From: an uncultured cyanobacterium
Lineage (GTDB): Bacteria > Cyanobacteriota > Cyanobacteriia > PCC-6307 > Cyanobiaceae
DNA length: 64,000 nucleotides
Assembly: GCA_903858015.1 (NCBI GenBank)
Contig: CAIOGZ010000036.1
Coordinates: forward strand, 1-64,000
Reading direction: 5' to 3'
Every line of letters begins with the position of its first letter. The first letter of the stretch is position 1. Both the position numbers and the translations under genes were made by a program. The notes under the pieces were generated by a model that worked only from the letters and a program-made list of their open reading frames with translations, did no database searches and had not been told where the DNA came from. This document shows, piece by piece, positions 35,430-46,061 of this stretch.

Positions 35430-36374
35430 TCAGCAATGCTGGGGGCGCCCCCGGACCCTAATGGGCTCGCGGTCGCATCGAGCGTAGGCCTGGACCAGCC
35501 GCTGGACGAGCGGATGGCGCACCACATCCGCATCGCTGAAGCGGCAAAGGGCCACGCCCTCCACCCCATCCAGGACCTCTGCCGCCTCAACCAGGCCGCT
35601 TATCTGGCCAGCAGGTAGGTCGATTTGGGTGGTGTCACCTGTCACCACCATTCTGGAGTTATCGCCCAATCGGGTCAGCACCATGCGCATCTGGGCACAG
35701 CTTGTATTTTGAGCTTCATCCACAATCACAAAGGCATCGGCCAGGGTGCGGCCCCGCATATAGGCCAGCGGAGCGACCTCGATCACCCCCTTCTCAAGCA
35801 GCTGGGCTGTGCGTTCCTGACCCAGCAGTAGATGTAGGGCGTCGTAGAGCGGACGCAGGTAAGGATCAACTTTTTGTTGAAGATCCCCGGGTAGAAAGCC
35901 CAAACGCTCGCCGGCCTCAACCGCAGGCCGGGTCAGTACGATTCGCTCGACCTTCCGCTCTTGGAGCTGGCGCACCGCCTGCACCGTGGCTAGGAAGGTT
36001 TTGCCTGTTCCTGCCGGTCCTAAGGCCAGGGTGAGCGGATGGTTGTTGATGGCCTCCACGAAGGCTTTTTGTTTGAGCGTTCGGGCCCTCAGCACCCTGC
36101 CATTGGATTGGGTGGCCAGGACCAATCCGGTCAAAGCACCATGCTCATGAACCCTGCCCGTATCGAGGGCCGTGAGCGCATTTTGAAGGTCCACCGCGGT
36201 GAGGGGTTCCCCCTGTTCGTACAGAGGAGCGAGGAGGCCAAGCAGCCTTTTGACGCGCTCGGAGGCAGCAGAAGTGCCCTCGATATGCAAGTCGATGCCT
36301 CGCAACACAAGGCGGACGCCGGTCAAGGCTTCGAGACGTCTCAAGTTGGATTCCCCCTCCCCAACCAAGCACAA
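35430..36374 (-). CDS. phoH: PhoH family ATPase/helicase-like protein
   Basis: A 314-residue PhoH-type P-loop NTPase. ALGPAGTGKTFLATVQAV is Walker A near residue 121, and FVIVDEAQNTSCAQM is Walker B near 220. The N-terminal stretch resembles an RNA-binding KH-like part. PhoH-like proteins couple ATP hydrolysis to RNA processing; the name comes from phosphate regulation, which is not evident here. The start is uncertain: codon 36374 is TTG and the frame stays open upstream almost to the rpsP stop at 36419, so the true start may lie a few codons further back. It is probably co-transcribed with rpsP and ffh. Confidence 0.9.
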   Translation of the reverse strand: MCLVGEGESNLRRLEALTGVRLVLRGIDLHIEGTSAASERVKRLLGLLAPLYEQGEPLTAVDLQNALTALDTGRVHEHGALTGLVLATQSNGRVLRARTLKQKAFVEAINNHPLTLALGPAGTGKTFLATVQAVRQLQERKVERIVLTRPAVEAGERLGFLPGDLQQKVDPYLRPLYDALHLLLGQERTAQLLEKGVIEVAPLAYMRGRTLADAFVIVDEAQNTSCAQMRMVLTRLGDNSRMVVTGDTTQIDLPAGQISGLVEAAEVLDGVEGVALCRFSDADVVRHPLVQRLVQAYARCDREPIRVRGRPQHC

Positions 36375-36418
36375 CGCCGCTTCGACGGACGGCAGGGCAA
36401 GGGTGGCGGCGGAGGGCT

Positions 36419-36889
36419 TCAGGCCTCGGTTGCGACAACGGGCTCGGCATCTGGGGCTGCCGAGGCGGCGGCTTCGGCTTCGGCCTTGGCCGCTGCTTCA
36501 GCTTTGGCTACTGCTTCAGCCTCGGCTGCTGCAGCGGCCTCAGCTTCCGCTTTGGCCTTGGCTTCGGCTTCAGCCTTCTTGGCTTCGGCTGCGGCAGCCT
36601 CACGGGCGGCCGCCTGTTTCAGCTTGCCAACCACTTCGGCCGGGCGAAGGGTTTTGGTGAGCAGTCCACCTTTTTCAAGCAAAGAGCGCACAGTATCGGT
36701 GGGCTGGGCGCCCTGGTGGAGGCGGCTGCGAATCGCCTCGGCGTTGAGGCGGGTTTCCTTGGTGCGGGGGTTGTAAAAGCCCAGCTCCTCAAGGGGGAGG
36801 CCATCGCGTCGCGATGTGCTGTTGGTGGCCACGAGGCGGAAACTCGCTTCCCGCTTCTTACCGAACCGCTTCAGGCGGAGCTTGATCAT
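36419..36889 (-). CDS. rpsP: 30S ribosomal protein S16 with extended Ala/Glu/Lys tail
   Basis: The first 80 residues are S16: [20 protein letters not shown] begins the chain, and [11 protein letters not shown] follows. Its role is assembly of the 30S body. From about residue 100 a charged Ala-Glu-Lys repeat ([19 protein letters not shown]) extends the protein to 156 residues, twice the bacterial norm. Picocyanobacterial S16 proteins often have some tail; its length here is unusual. The tail is probably a solvent-exposed helix. It lies 50 bases past ffh. Confidence 0.93.
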   Translation of the reverse strand: MIKLRLKRFGKKREASFRLVATNSTSRRDGLPLEELGFYNPRTKETRLNAEAIRSRLHQGAQPTDTVRSLLEKGGLLTKTLRPAEVVGKLKQAAAREAAAAEAKKAEAEAKAKAEAEAAAAAEAEAVAKAEAAAKAEAEAAASAAPDAEPVVATEA

Positions 36890-36939
36890 CGTGGCCTTGC
36901 CGGTAGGTGTCCAAACGACGAGCTTAACCCCTCGCCTGC

Positions 36940-38433
36940 TCAGGGCTCTCCGAAGCCCTTGCGTTTCTTGCTCGGCTTCGGCGGCTTGCGGGGGGTGGCA
37001 CCCCCTGGTTGGGTCCCGCCTCCAGGCATGCCCTGTCGACCGCCCAGGCCTGGGAAACCGCCCATGCCCGGCAGGCCACCGCCCATACCTGGGAAGCCAC
37101 CGCCCATGCCCGGCAGACCCGGCATGCCACCACCTCGGGTCATCTGCTGCATGAAGCCGCGCATCTTCTGAAAGTCGGCCAGCACCTTATCAACATCGGC
37201 AGGGCTGTGGCCGCTGCCGGCGGCGATCCGGCGGCGCCGCGAAGGCTGGGACGCCAGCAGTTCGGGTTGCTGGCGCTCGACCTGGGTCATCGAGCCAATC
37301 ATGGCTTCGATCTTTTTCAGCTGTTGCTCGCCTTGCTTGAGCATGCCGTCATCGATCTTGTTCATCCCTGGGATCATTTTCATCAACCCCCCCAACGAGC
37401 CCATGCGCTTGATCAGGCGCATCTGCTGCAGGAAGTCGGAGAAGTCAAAGCTGGCCTCCTGCAGCTTCTGTTGCATCTTGGCGACATCGGCCAGTTCGAC
37501 CTCTTTGGTGGCCTTCTCCACCAAGGTGAGGACATCACCCATGCCCAAAATGCGGCTGGCCATCCGCTCCGGGTGGAAGGGCTGCAGCGCCTCCACCTTC
37601 TCGCCCGTACCGATGAACTTGATCGGGGCGCCGCTGACCCGGCGGATCGAGAGGGCCGCGCCACCCCTGGAATCCCCGTCCAGCTTGGTGAGCACCGCCC
37701 CCGTGATCCCCACCTGCTCGTGGAAGGCCCGGGTGAGTTCGGCCGCTTCTTGACCGATCATGGAATCCACCACGAGCAGCACCTCATCGGGGCTGCAGGC
37801 TTGGCGGATTCGAACCATCTCCTCCATCATCGCCGGGTCGATCTGAAGCCGGCCGGCGGTGTCAACCAGCACGGTGTCGAAGCCTTCGGCTTTCGCCTTG
37901 GCGATCCCGGCTGCGGCGATCGCCTCGGGCCGTGCTTCGCTGCCCTGGCTGAACACTTCGACGCCGATCTGGCCGCCAAGGGTGACCAGCTGGTCGATGG
38001 CCGCTGGCCGGTAGACATCAGCGGCCACCAGCAGGGCTCGGCGACCCTGCTCCTTGAGATGGAGGCCAAGCTTGGCGGTGGCCGTGGTTTTGCCAGCACC
38101 CTGCAAACCTGCCATCAACACCACCGTGGGGGCCCCGGCTTTGCCAGCCCCAGCCAGGGGAGCGTTGGCGCCACCCATGGTTTCCACCAACTGTTCATGC
38201 ACCAGCTGGATGAACTTCTGGTCGGGGCTGACGCCCCTCACCACTTCGGCCCCCACCGCCTTACGGCGGACCTCCTCAACGAACTCCTTGACCACCGGCA
38301 GGCTCACATCCGCCTCGAGCAGGGCGCGGCGCACCTCCTTAAGGGCCCCCTCGACGTTGGTTTCGGAGATCGCCCCCTGACCCCGCAGGGTTTTGACCGC
38401 GTCCTCAAAGCGCTGGGAAAGCTCGTCAAACAT
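36940..38433 (-). CDS. ffh: Signal recognition particle protein Ffh
   Basis: A 497-residue SRP GTPase. The N domain begins [18 protein letters not shown]; the G domain has [14 protein letters not shown] (G1) and DTAGRLQ (G3). The methionine-rich M domain follows from about residue 320. It binds 4.5S/SRP RNA and signal sequences and delivers membrane proteins to FtsY. The last 70 residues are Gly/Met/Pro-rich: [18 protein letters not shown]-type repeats, then a Lys-rich end, longer than in E. coli Ffh. No SRP RNA was identified in this window. Confidence 0.95.
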   Translation of the reverse strand: MFDELSQRFEDAVKTLRGQGAISETNVEGALKEVRRALLEADVSLPVVKEFVEEVRRKAVGAEVVRGVSPDQKFIQLVHEQLVETMGGANAPLAGAGKAGAPTVVLMAGLQGAGKTTATAKLGLHLKEQGRRALLVAADVYRPAAIDQLVTLGGQIGVEVFSQGSEARPEAIAAAGIAKAKAEGFDTVLVDTAGRLQIDPAMMEEMVRIRQACSPDEVLLVVDSMIGQEAAELTRAFHEQVGITGAVLTKLDGDSRGGAALSIRRVSGAPIKFIGTGEKVEALQPFHPERMASRILGMGDVLTLVEKATKEVELADVAKMQQKLQEASFDFSDFLQQMRLIKRMGSLGGLMKMIPGMNKIDDGMLKQGEQQLKKIEAMIGSMTQVERQQPELLASQPSRRRRIAAGSGHSPADVDKVLADFQKMRGFMQQMTRGGGMPGLPGMGGGFPGMGGGLPGMGGFPGLGGRQGMPGGGTQPGGATPRKPPKPSKKRKGFGEP

Positions 38434-38471
38434 GGGCTTGGGGCTTGGGGTGGGGGGTGATCAAAGGGGGC

Positions 38472-40661
38472 TCAGCGGGCTGGCCCAAACGACGCCAGAC
38501 GCCAACGGTCGCCATCCCTGCCGAATACATAAACATTGCGCAGGCTGGTGGGCTTGGTCTGGTTGACCTCCTTGCCGGCCCGGTTGGTTTTATCGCTGTA
38601 GCGGAGATCGGCCACCACAGCGATGCGGTTGGGGGAGCGTTCCTGAATCGTCAGGTTTTCAACCTCAGCATCGATCGTTTGGGTCTGGCCCAGGCCCTGA
38701 TCCCGCTGCCGATCGCTCGCCAGGCGCCGCAGGGGCCCCTCCCGGACGATGCGATCGAGGCCGGCAGGCTGGTTGGCTCCAGCCAGCACGGTGGCCTTGG
38801 CCCCTAACCAGGCCTCAAGCAGGGCCTTGATCTCGGTCTCATTGGGTTCGGCGACGCTCAGGGGCAGGACTGATCCTTGCTGAGCTGCGGCCCTGGGGGG
38901 AGGGGAGGGGCTGGCCGGAGCGGCCGCAGGTTGGGCGGTGGGGAGCTTGGCTTGGGGTCGAGCCGTGCCGCTAATCCCTTCGCTGCCAGCCCTAGAGCTT
39001 GTCGCTGGCGGGGGCGCCGGCTGCGGTACCCGGCCGCGTAACAGCCAACTGCCCAACATCAGCAGCACCCCCAAGATCGCCAGGCTGGGGATCAAGGTTC
39101 CAGCAGGCCTCCAGCTGCGCATGTTGGCGAACTGGCGCAGCGTTCCGATCCCCCAGCCCAGGGGCACGGACTCGCCATCCTCCCCCCCGTTGACCTCAGG
39201 ATCGTGGTTGGCAGCAGCGGTTGGGATGCGCCAGCCAGAGCTCTCCAGGGGCCCGTCCGGGAACGCCAAGCCAGCGTCGGCCCCAGCCGCCCCAGGATCA
39301 AGGCCTGGTGGCTGGAGATCGTGGAAGCCGGAACCAAAACCGGAACCCAAGCCGGAAGCGAATCCCGAACCGAACCCGGAACTGATCCCGGCACCCAATT
39401 CAAGCCCGGCGCTAGCCGCGTTCGGATCGGCGCGGATCCCTGGATCGGAACGGCCCGCTGGAGCGTCGCTGAAGCTGCGGCCCCGGCGGCGGTCTTCCCG
39501 TTCCACCCAGGCCACCACATCGCGGTCGCTGAAGTAAGCCTCCAGATCGGCGTCGGCCTCCAGGTCCCGGTATCCGGGCAGCACATCGCGGCTCAGCCAA
39601 TCTCGGCACCAGGCGCAGAGCCTGCCTAAGGGCTCCTCGCTCTGGTGGCTGGCCCAGAGTTTCAGCTCGGGGTCGGCGCCGGCTTCGAAGCGTTGGATGG
39701 CGCCATCGACATCCCCCAGCAACAGGTCGAGGTTGGCGAGCAGGGGGTCAATGCCGGCCCGGGCGCTGGCTTGGAGCCGGTCGCGGGCGAGCGCGATCCG
39801 CTCGGGTTTGCGTTGGGCGAATCCCGAGGCCGTCAGGGCGATGCTGCCGAGGAAATTGGCGGCGCCGGAGCCCTGCTTGGACCAGCGGTCGAACAGATCG
39901 AGCTGCTCCTGCACGGTGAGGAAGGAACGGATCTGCTTGAAGAAGGGCTGGAAATCCTCTGGGGCGAAGCCCTGATCGGCCGTGCCTTCCAAGCCACCGC
40001 GGCGCTGGACCAGCTGCTCGAGCAGGGTTAGTCCCTCCTCCCGTTCGTGGATGGCTGTGGGATCTCGGCTCAGCAGGTCGAGCACGCGGAACGGGGTGAG
40101 GGCATCGAGCTCGACCTGGATCCGCTGCCTCAGTTGCGGCAACTGGCCCATCCGCTGCAGCAGCTGCAACCCCTGGTGGAGGGTGCGGGCCGCCACTTCA
40201 AAGTGGCGTTCGCGGCGGTACTCCTCCGCAGCCGCCAGGGCCGCCTCCCCGGCCAGCAGGGTGAGATCGGCTTCGCGGCCGCTTCCCAGGGCTGGGGCTT
40301 GGGGGGGCTGGAGACAGCGACTGGCCAGCAGGAAGGTTTCGAGGGGCTGGCCGGCCTCCAGCAGCAGCAGCAGCCCGGCCCCCTCCTGGCTGGAGGGGAC
40401 GTCCAGGGCCGGCAGCATCGGTACGGCCAAATCGGCCAGGGCGGTGAGATCGGATTCGTAGGCGGCCCGTCGTTCGTCGTTGCTCAGGAGCTCGGCGCTG
40501 GCCCGCAACAGGGCGGCTCGGGCCTGGAGGAGCTCCTCGGTGTAGCCCTGCTCCGGTGTCCGATCGAGCCGCAGCTGGAGGGTCCGGAGCACCGTCTGGA
40601 CATCGGTCGCCGGGCTCACGCCCAGCAGCCTGAAATGGTCGAGCGGCAGATCCAACCCCAT
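38472..40661 (-). CDS. ftn2: Cell division protein Ftn2/ZipN (ARC6 homologue)
   Basis: A 729-residue membrane protein of the ARC6/Ftn2 family. A J-like domain begins [15 protein letters not shown], with helices through about residue 360 (PDV1-like central region). A single membrane segment ([19 protein letters not shown]) lies near 555, and a C-terminal IMS-like domain (DUF4101) near 610-729 carries [16 protein letters not shown]. The protein links FtsZ to the membrane at midcell. Between about residues 430 and 470 a Gly-Ser-Phe-Gly repeat ([19 protein letters not shown]) forms a flexible linker. It lies upstream of ffh in the same direction with a 38-base gap. Confidence 0.92.
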   Translation of the reverse strand: MGLDLPLDHFRLLGVSPATDVQTVLRTLQLRLDRTPEQGYTEELLQARAALLRASAELLSNDERRAAYESDLTALADLAVPMLPALDVPSSQEGAGLLLLLEAGQPLETFLLASRCLQPPQAPALGSGREADLTLLAGEAALAAAEEYRRERHFEVAARTLHQGLQLLQRMGQLPQLRQRIQVELDALTPFRVLDLLSRDPTAIHEREEGLTLLEQLVQRRGGLEGTADQGFAPEDFQPFFKQIRSFLTVQEQLDLFDRWSKQGSGAANFLGSIALTASGFAQRKPERIALARDRLQASARAGIDPLLANLDLLLGDVDGAIQRFEAGADPELKLWASHQSEEPLGRLCAWCRDWLSRDVLPGYRDLEADADLEAYFSDRDVVAWVEREDRRRGRSFSDAPAGRSDPGIRADPNAASAGLELGAGISSGFGSGFASGLGSGFGSGFHDLQPPGLDPGAAGADAGLAFPDGPLESSGWRIPTAAANHDPEVNGGEDGESVPLGWGIGTLRQFANMRSWRPAGTLIPSLAILGVLLMLGSWLLRGRVPQPAPPPATSSRAGSEGISGTARPQAKLPTAQPAAAPASPSPPPRAAAQQGSVLPLSVAEPNETEIKALLEAWLGAKATVLAGANQPAGLDRIVREGPLRRLASDRQRDQGLGQTQTIDAEVENLTIQERSPNRIAVVADLRYSDKTNRAGKEVNQTKPTSLRNVYVFGRDGDRWRLASFGPAR

Positions 40662-40679
40662 CGTCTCGCCGGGCTCCGA

Positions 40680-40715
40680 ACTCTAGTCATAGGCACCAGA
40701 CTCTAGTCATAGGCA
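40680..40715 (+). repeat. Short tandem direct repeat upstream of pdhA
   Basis: ACTCTAGTCATAGGCA occurs at 40680-40695 and 40700-40715, twenty bases apart. It lies between the divergent starts of ftn2 and pdhA and could be a binding site pair or a small duplication. Confidence 0.7.
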
Positions 40716-40783
40716 TTGGTTTTGACCGTTCTGTGCCAACGGACCTCGTACAGTCGCTCCTACGTCCCGTAATCCCGATCGCC

Positions 40784-41917
40784 ATGACCCAGGAATTGAC
40801 GGCGGCCCGGGCCGCCCAGTCCAATGGCCAAGCGCCCCATCGCCAAGCGGCTGTCACGAGCGGTACGGCCTCCCCAGACGCCGGTAGCCATGCCGAGCGC
40901 CACTCAGCGCTGGATCCGGCCGAGCGGGCCCCGGTGAGTCGCGAGGAGGGCCTGCTGCTCTACCGGGACATGACCCTGGGGAGGCGGTTTGAAGATAAAT
41001 GCGCTGAGATGTACTATCGCGGCAAGATGTTTGGTTTTGTGCATCTCTACAACGGTCAGGAGGCCGTGAGTACGGGGGTGATCAAGGCGATGCGCCAACA
41101 ACACGATTGGTTCTGCAGCACCTACCGCGACCATGTGCATGCCCTGAGCTGTGGCGTTCCCGCCCGGGAGGTGATGAGTGAGTTATTTGGCAAAGCCACC
41201 GGTTGCAGCAAGGGCCGGGGTGGGTCGATGCATCTTTTCTCACGGGAGCATCACCTGCTGGGAGGGTATGCATTCATCGGCGAGGGAATACCCATTGCCC
41301 TCGGGGCAGCTTTCAGCAGCCGCTACAAGCGTGACGCCCTTGGTCAGGCCGATAGTGATGCCGTGACCGCAGCCTTTTTCGGCGATGGCACCTGCAATGT
41401 GGGCCAGTTCTTCGAATGCTTGAACATGGCGGCCCTCTGGAAGTTACCGATCCTGTTTGTGGTGGAGAACAACCGTTGGGCGATTGGCATGGACCACAAT
41501 CGCGCCACCAGTGAACCGGAGATCTGGCGCAAGGCGGCGGCCTTCGGCATGGCTGGCGAAGAGGTGGATGGCATGGATGTGCTGGCGGTGCGGGCCGCCG
41601 CCCTGCGGGCAGTGGAGCGGGCCCGAGCCGGCGAAGGTCCCACCCTGCTGGAGTGCCTTACCTACCGCTTTCGCGGCCACTCCCTGGCCGATCCCGATGA
41701 GCTGCGGGCGGCGGCCGAGAAGGAGTTCTGGGCCCAGCGGGATCCGATCAAGCGACTTGCCAGCGATTTGATCCAAGCCGCTTTGGCCAGTGAGGCTGAT
41801 CTCAAAGCGATCGAAGCTGAGGTGGATGCCGAAGTTGCCGATTGCGTTGCCTTTGCCCTTGCCGCTCCTGAACCCGACGGCAGTGAACTCACCCGTTACA
41901 TCTGGGCGGAAGATTGA
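40784..41917 (+). CDS. pdhA: Pyruvate dehydrogenase E1 component, alpha subunit
   Basis: A 377-residue thiamine diphosphate enzyme subunit. [18 protein letters not shown], with WAIGM following ENNR, gives the GDGX(25-30)NN thiamine-binding motif. [21 protein letters not shown] carries conserved active-site loop residues, and the phosphorylation-loop region [15 protein letters not shown] follows. It pairs with an E1 beta subunit, not in this window, to decarboxylate pyruvate for acetyl-CoA. ATG 40784 is preferred to the ATG at 40733, which adds 17 residues unlike the family. It is convergent with the sigma factor gene, 13 bases apart. Confidence 0.93.
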   Translation: MTQELTAARAAQSNGQAPHRQAAVTSGTASPDAGSHAERHSALDPAERAPVSREEGLLLYRDMTLGRRFEDKCAEMYYRGKMFGFVHLYNGQEAVSTGVIKAMRQQHDWFCSTYRDHVHALSCGVPAREVMSELFGKATGCSKGRGGSMHLFSREHHLLGGYAFIGEGIPIALGAAFSSRYKRDALGQADSDAVTAAFFGDGTCNVGQFFECLNMAALWKLPILFVVENNRWAIGMDHNRATSEPEIWRKAAAFGMAGEEVDGMDVLAVRAAALRAVERARAGEGPTLLECLTYRFRGHSLADPDELRAAAEKEFWAQRDPIKRLASDLIQAALASEADLKAIEAEVDAEVADCVAFALAAPEPDGSELTRYIWAED

Positions 41918-41930
41918 TCGGAATATTAAT

Positions 41931-42857
41931 CTACAAGACAGAGGGCAATCGTTGGGTAATGCCGCGTAACTTGCGCAATGCCTTGAGCTCCACCTGGCGC
42001 ACCCGCTCGCGCGAGACTTCCAGTTGCCGACCGATCTCCGCCAGGGTGTGTCGCTCCTGACCATCCAGGCCAAAACGAAGCGTTAACACGTCCCGTTCCT
42101 GTTCCGTGAGGTGGCCTAGCCAGCGGCCAAGTTGCTCCTGGTGCATGCCGCGCTCCACCTTGTCGAGGGGCTCTTCGCTGCTGGCGTCGGCGATCAGATC
42201 CCCGAGCTGGCTGCGGCCATCTTCGGCATTGACCGGCGCGTCGAGGCTTGACGTGGTGAGGGATTGGCGCAAGAGAGAATCCAGTTCGTCGAGGGGCATG
42301 TTGATGGCCTCGGCTATTTCTTGGCGGCTCGGCATTGCCCCAAGTTTGTGGGCAAGTTCGAGGCTTACCTTGCGGATCGTGGTCAGCCGCTCACTGAGGT
42401 GCACCGGCAGGCGGATGGTGCGGGACTGGCAGGCGATGGCCCGGGTCATGCTCTGGCGAATCCACCAGAAGGCATAGGTGGAAAATTTGTAGCCGCGGGT
42501 GGGATCGAACTTTTCGACGGCCCGCTCCAAGCCCAGGGAACCTTCCTGAATCAGATCGAGCAGCTCCAGCCCCCTGCCCTGGTACTTCTTGGCGACGCTG
42601 ACCACAAGCCGCAGGTTGGCACGCATCATGCGTTCCTTGGAACGGCGGCCAATCTTGATGATTTTTCGTTCCTGAGCGGAATAATCGTCGCGCCCTGCTT
42701 CGACCATGCGCATCATGATCTGAACTTGATTGCCTAGCTCGATTTCCTCGGCTGGCGTGAGCAGGGGCTCCCTGCCGATCGAGGTCAGGTACCAGGTGAT
42801 TGAGTCGGTACCTCTGCGGCTGGGGCCGTCGCTCGTACTGACGGTGGATGCGGTCAC
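41931..42857 (-). CDS. Group 2 RNA polymerase sigma-70 factor
   Basis: A 308-residue sigma-70 of the non-essential group 2 type. Regions 1.2, 2 and 3 are seen in DSITWYLTSIGREPLLTPAEE, NLRLVVSVAKKYQGRGLELL and YAFWWIRQSMTRAIA. Region 4 has TLAEIGRQLEVSRERVRQVE, the -35-binding helix-turn-helix. The length and lack of an N-terminal acidic domain match cyanobacterial SigB/SigC/SigD-type factors, which respond to stress, light or nitrogen; I cannot say which type. It converges with pdhA. The 139 bases upstream of its start are A/T-rich with no other gene. Confidence 0.93.
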   Translation of the reverse strand: MTASTVSTSDGPSRRGTDSITWYLTSIGREPLLTPAEEIELGNQVQIMMRMVEAGRDDYSAQERKIIKIGRRSKERMMRANLRLVVSVAKKYQGRGLELLDLIQEGSLGLERAVEKFDPTRGYKFSTYAFWWIRQSMTRAIACQSRTIRLPVHLSERLTTIRKVSLELAHKLGAMPSRQEIAEAINMPLDELDSLLRQSLTTSSLDAPVNAEDGRSQLGDLIADASSEEPLDKVERGMHQEQLGRWLGHLTEQERDVLTLRFGLDGQERHTLAEIGRQLEVSRERVRQVELKALRKLRGITQRLPSVL

Positions 42858-42996
42858 GGGGTAGCCGCAGAATGCGTCAATTATGAGGCCATATCAAAAC
42901 CTGGATCGGCTTTTTAAGCAAGGCTACAGCTTTGGTTCGCGATTCAACACCTCAATCGAGATCTGTTCGCAACCTTCCCGAGGCGATCTGGTATCG

Positions 42997-44676
42997 CTAG
43001 TCTTTAGCTGGGAATTGAACAGCATCCAGCCCGCAATATTCGCCATTTCTTCCCACTTCTTTGGATTGGGACCCGCTTTGTTGGCTGGCGTGGGCTAGCT
43101 GGCGGGCGATCGCCAGGGGGGTGGCCCCACCGGGACCTAGCTCGCGGGCGCAGTGACAGCCAGCTTGGGCGTGGTCGAGGGCGGCCACGGCCAGCAGGCT
43201 GCCATCGACCAGGCCGCTGGCCAAAGCCCGGGACCCCAGGCCGGCCCCATAGCCGGCCAGCACATCGCCGAGACCGGCCCGGGCCGCCTCGCCGCAGGCC
43301 CGCAACAACTGCCAGCGCCGTCCATCAGCCGTAGCGATCACGCTGCGGGCGCCTTTGAGCAGCACCGTTGCCCCCGTGATCTGGGCCGCTGCGGCGGCCG
43401 CTTCCAGCGGGGGCAGCCCCCCGAGGTCGGGGAAAAGGCGCCGGAATTCGCCCGGGTGGGGGGTGATCCAGGTTGGGCCTCGCCGCTCCTGCAGCCAGGC
43501 CGGGTTGAGGCGGTTGAGCCCATCGGCATCAATCAGCACCAGCCCAGGGAAGCGCTGCAGCGGCTGCCACCAGTCTTCCCGCCCAGCCATGTCGGCTGGG
43601 GCCGCCAGGGAGGCGGTTGCTTGGGTGGTGGCGGCGCCAAGCCCTGGCCCCACGAGCACCGCATCCAGGCGTTCAAAGCTGGCGGCGCCGAGGGGGTCGT
43701 TCTCCAGCACCACATGGGGGTGCTCAAGCCAGAGGCCGGCGGCCATCTCGCTGGGAACGGCTGAGCGCAAACTGCCGCAGCCCGATGCCGTTGCGCCGGC
43801 CAGGGCCAGGTGGGCAGCGCCCCGATAGCGCTGGCTGCCGGCGATCACCAGCAGCCTGCCCCGTTCGTATTTGCCGGCGGCGGGATCGGGCTGGGGCCGG
43901 GGGGCCGTGCAGCGATCCCCTTGGCCGCCGCCGGGGCCGCCCAGGCCCAAGGGTTGGTGGGGAGGGAGTTGCTCCAGCAACAGCTGGGGCAGCCCCAGGT
44001 CCACCCGTTCCAATTGCCCCACCCAGGCCAGGGCCGGATCCTGCACCAACCCCCGCTTCCAAAGGCCAAGGCAAAGGGTCAGATCGGCCCGCGCCGCCGC
44101 CGATCCCAGCAACCGGCCGCTGTCGCTGCAGAGGCCCGTTGGCACATCGATCGCCACCAGCCCGCGCTGGGGCCGGCTGCCCCTGGCCGCCAACAGGGTT
44201 TCCAGGCTTGCTCCCGGGGCACGGACCTGGCCATTGCCAAACAGGGCATCGATCCAGAGGGCTGGATCCGCGGCGGCGGGGGGCGCGGCGAGGATGGGGA
44301 TGCCCAGCCAACGGGCATGGTTCCAGTGCCGTTCGGTGAGCGGCTTGCGCCGTTCGAACGGGCACCAGATCCGAACCGGCACCCCGGCCAGGTGGAGTTC
44401 CCGGGCCACCACCAGTCCATCGCCGCCGTTGTGGCCCGGCCCGACCAGCACAACCACGCCACAGGACGGGATTCCGCCTGGCTGGCGCCGCCCCCGCAGG
44501 GCGAGCAAGCGCTGGCTGAGGGCCAGGGCGGCCTTTTCCATCAACGCCTCCACCGGCAGGCCGCTGGCGAAGAGCTTCGCTTCCAGGGCCGCCATCTGGT
44601 CGCCGCTGACCAGCAGGTGGTCGGCGTCGCGGGCGGGCCAGGGCTGGAGCTCGGCGGGATCGGGCCAGGGGGACAC
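42997..44676 (-). CDS. nnr: Bifunctional NAD(P)H-hydrate epimerase/dehydratase
   Basis: A 559-residue repair enzyme. Residues 1-230 are the epimerase (YjeF N-terminal) half with [19 protein letters not shown] and [15 protein letters not shown]. The rest is the ADP/ATP-dependent dehydratase (carbohydrate kinase-like) half, with [47 protein letters not shown], and [13 protein letters not shown] near the end, with Leu where Thr is more common. It repairs hydrated NADH and NADPH. The frame past residue 545 ([11 protein letters not shown]) is poorly conserved, so the end may be a run-on into intergenic sequence. mnmA starts on the opposite strand 24 bases past this start, so the two are divergent. 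Confidence 0.92.
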   Translation of the reverse strand: MSPWPDPAELQPWPARDADHLLVSGDQMAALEAKLFASGLPVEALMEKAALALSQRLLALRGRRQPGGIPSCGVVVLVGPGHNGGDGLVVARELHLAGVPVRIWCPFERRKPLTERHWNHARWLGIPILAAPPAAADPALWIDALFGNGQVRAPGASLETLLAARGSRPQRGLVAIDVPTGLCSDSGRLLGSAAARADLTLCLGLWKRGLVQDPALAWVGQLERVDLGLPQLLLEQLPPHQPLGLGGPGGGQGDRCTAPRPQPDPAAGKYERGRLLVIAGSQRYRGAAHLALAGATASGCGSLRSAVPSEMAAGLWLEHPHVVLENDPLGAASFERLDAVLVGPGLGAATTQATASLAAPADMAGREDWWQPLQRFPGLVLIDADGLNRLNPAWLQERRGPTWITPHPGEFRRLFPDLGGLPPLEAAAAAAQITGATVLLKGARSVIATADGRRWQLLRACGEAARAGLGDVLAGYGAGLGSRALASGLVDGSLLAVAALDHAQAGCHCARELGPGGATPLAIARQLAHASQQSGSQSKEVGRNGEYCGLDAVQFPAKD

Positions 44677-44691
44677 GGCGGCCCGGAGCAG

Positions 44692-44726
44692 TTGGCTTCC
44701 ATGATGGGGCTGGCTTCCATGATGGG
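44692..44726 (+). repeat. 16-bp direct repeat at the mnmA start
   Basis: TGGCTTCCATGATGGG occurs at 44692-44707 and 44711-44726. Both copies contain in-frame ATGs for mnmA (44701, 44704, 44719, 44722), so the duplication multiplied possible start codons. Confidence 0.8.
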
Positions 44727-46041
44727 AAGGAAGTCGATCGTTCAGCAGCCGCCTTCCCGTCGTTCTCCCCAGCCTCCGGTGACCACCGCCCCCTCCCCTT
44801 TCGCTGCCGATGGCTCAGCCGCCACCGCCGCAGGTACTGCCTCTTCTACAGCTGCAGCTACAGCCACAGCTGCAGCTCCCGCCACCGCTGCCGCCGCCGC
44901 CAGCCTTGAACGGCTACGGCAGTGGCCGGGCGAGCACAGGGTGGTGGTGGGGCTCTCCGGCGGCGTGGATAGCTCGCTGACGGCGGCCCTGCTGGTGGAG
45001 GCGGGCTGGGATGTGGAGGGGCTGACCCTATGGCTGATGAGCGGCAAGGGGGCCTGCTGTGCCGAAGGGCTGGTGGATGCCGCCGCCATCTGCGACCAGC
45101 TCGGTGTGCGCCACCACGTGGTGGACTTCCGCGAGCAATTTCAGCGGCAGATCGTGGATTTTCTGGTGCAGGGCTATAGCTCCGGCATCACCCCGCTGCC
45201 CTGTTCCCGCTGCAACCGGGAGGTGAAGTTTGGTCCGATGCTGGCCTGGGCGCGCTCCCAGCGGCAGATCGGCCGCTTGGCCACCGGCCACTATGCGCGG
45301 GTGCGCCACGCCGCTGGCAGCCAGCCTTTGCCGGTACCTGGGGATGGCCGCGGCCGCCATCAGCTATTGCGGGGCCTTGATGGCCAGAAGGATCAGAGCT
45401 ATTTCCTCTATGACCTACCCCAATCTCTCCTGGGCGAGCTGGTATTTCCCCTCGGCGAGATGTGCAAGAGCGACACCCGCCTAGAGGCGGCGCGGTTTGG
45501 GCTTCGCACCGCCGCCAAGCCCGAAAGTCAAGACCTCTGCCTGGCCGATCACCATGGATCAATGAGGGCCTTCCTGGATGCCTATCTGCCGCCGCGCCAG
45601 GGCGAGATTGTGCTTCAAGACGGCCAGGTGGTGGGTCAGCACGATGGCATTGAGCACTTCACGATCGGCCAGCGCCGCGGCTTGGGTGTGGCCTGGCAGG
45701 AGCCCCTGCATGTGGTGCGGCTGGATGCCGCTTTCAACCGGGTGGTGGTGGCACCGCGGCAGCAGGCGGCCCGCCTGGGCTGCGGGGTTGGGGCCCTGAA
45801 CTGGGTGTCGATGGCGCCACCCGAGCAGCCCCTGGCGATCGAGGTGCAATTGCGCTATCGAAGCGCCCCTCAACCGGCCCTGCTGACGCCGCTGCCAGCC
45901 GTAAACGCAGCCGGTACGGATGGCCCATCCGCGCGGGTTCAACTGGAGTTTGCTGAACCGCAATTTTCGATTACGCCAGGGCAGGCCGCCGTATTTTATG
46001 CCGGCGAGGTGGTGCTCGGCGGCGGCTTGATTGAGGTTTGA
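44701..46041 (+). CDS. mnmA: tRNA-specific 2-thiouridylase MnmA
   Basis: About 446 residues. [18 protein letters not shown] is the PP-loop. [20 protein letters not shown] carries the first catalytic Cys and ATGHYAR follows. DQSYFLYDL and [12 protein letters not shown] carry the tRNA-contact and second Cys regions. MnmA thiolates the wobble uridine of tRNAs for Lys, Glu and Gln using persulfide sulfur from IscS. The catalytic chain starts about 60 residues in; the first 60 are low-complexity Ala/Thr/Ser. The start codon is unclear: 44701, 44704, 44719 or 44722 are all in frame and lie in a direct repeat. It converges with glf. Confidence 0.92.
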   Translation: MMGLASMMGRKSIVQQPPSRRSPQPPVTTAPSPFAADGSAATAAGTASSTAAATATAAAPATAAAAASLERLRQWPGEHRVVVGLSGGVDSSLTAALLVEAGWDVEGLTLWLMSGKGACCAEGLVDAAAICDQLGVRHHVVDFREQFQRQIVDFLVQGYSSGITPLPCSRCNREVKFGPMLAWARSQRQIGRLATGHYARVRHAAGSQPLPVPGDGRGRHQLLRGLDGQKDQSYFLYDLPQSLLGELVFPLGEMCKSDTRLEAARFGLRTAAKPESQDLCLADHHGSMRAFLDAYLPPRQGEIVLQDGQVVGQHDGIEHFTIGQRRGLGVAWQEPLHVVRLDAAFNRVVVAPRQQAARLGCGVGALNWVSMAPPEQPLAIEVQLRYRSAPQPALLTPLPAVNAAGTDGPSARVQLEFAEPQFSITPGQAAVFYAGEVVLGGGLIEV

Positions 46042-46061
46042 TCAGAGCTCAATCCTGAGGA

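Noticed and set aside
37009-38460. 483-codon open frame on the plus strand covering ffh
   Set aside because: It is exactly antisense to ffh, which has clear GTPase motifs. The frame is His/Gln-rich with no known domain. High GC makes long antisense frames common here.
43810-44700. Open frame on the plus strand extending mnmA upstream by about 300 codons
   Set aside because: The extension overlaps the nnr gene on the opposite strand and shows no resemblance to MnmA. The true gene starts near 44701.
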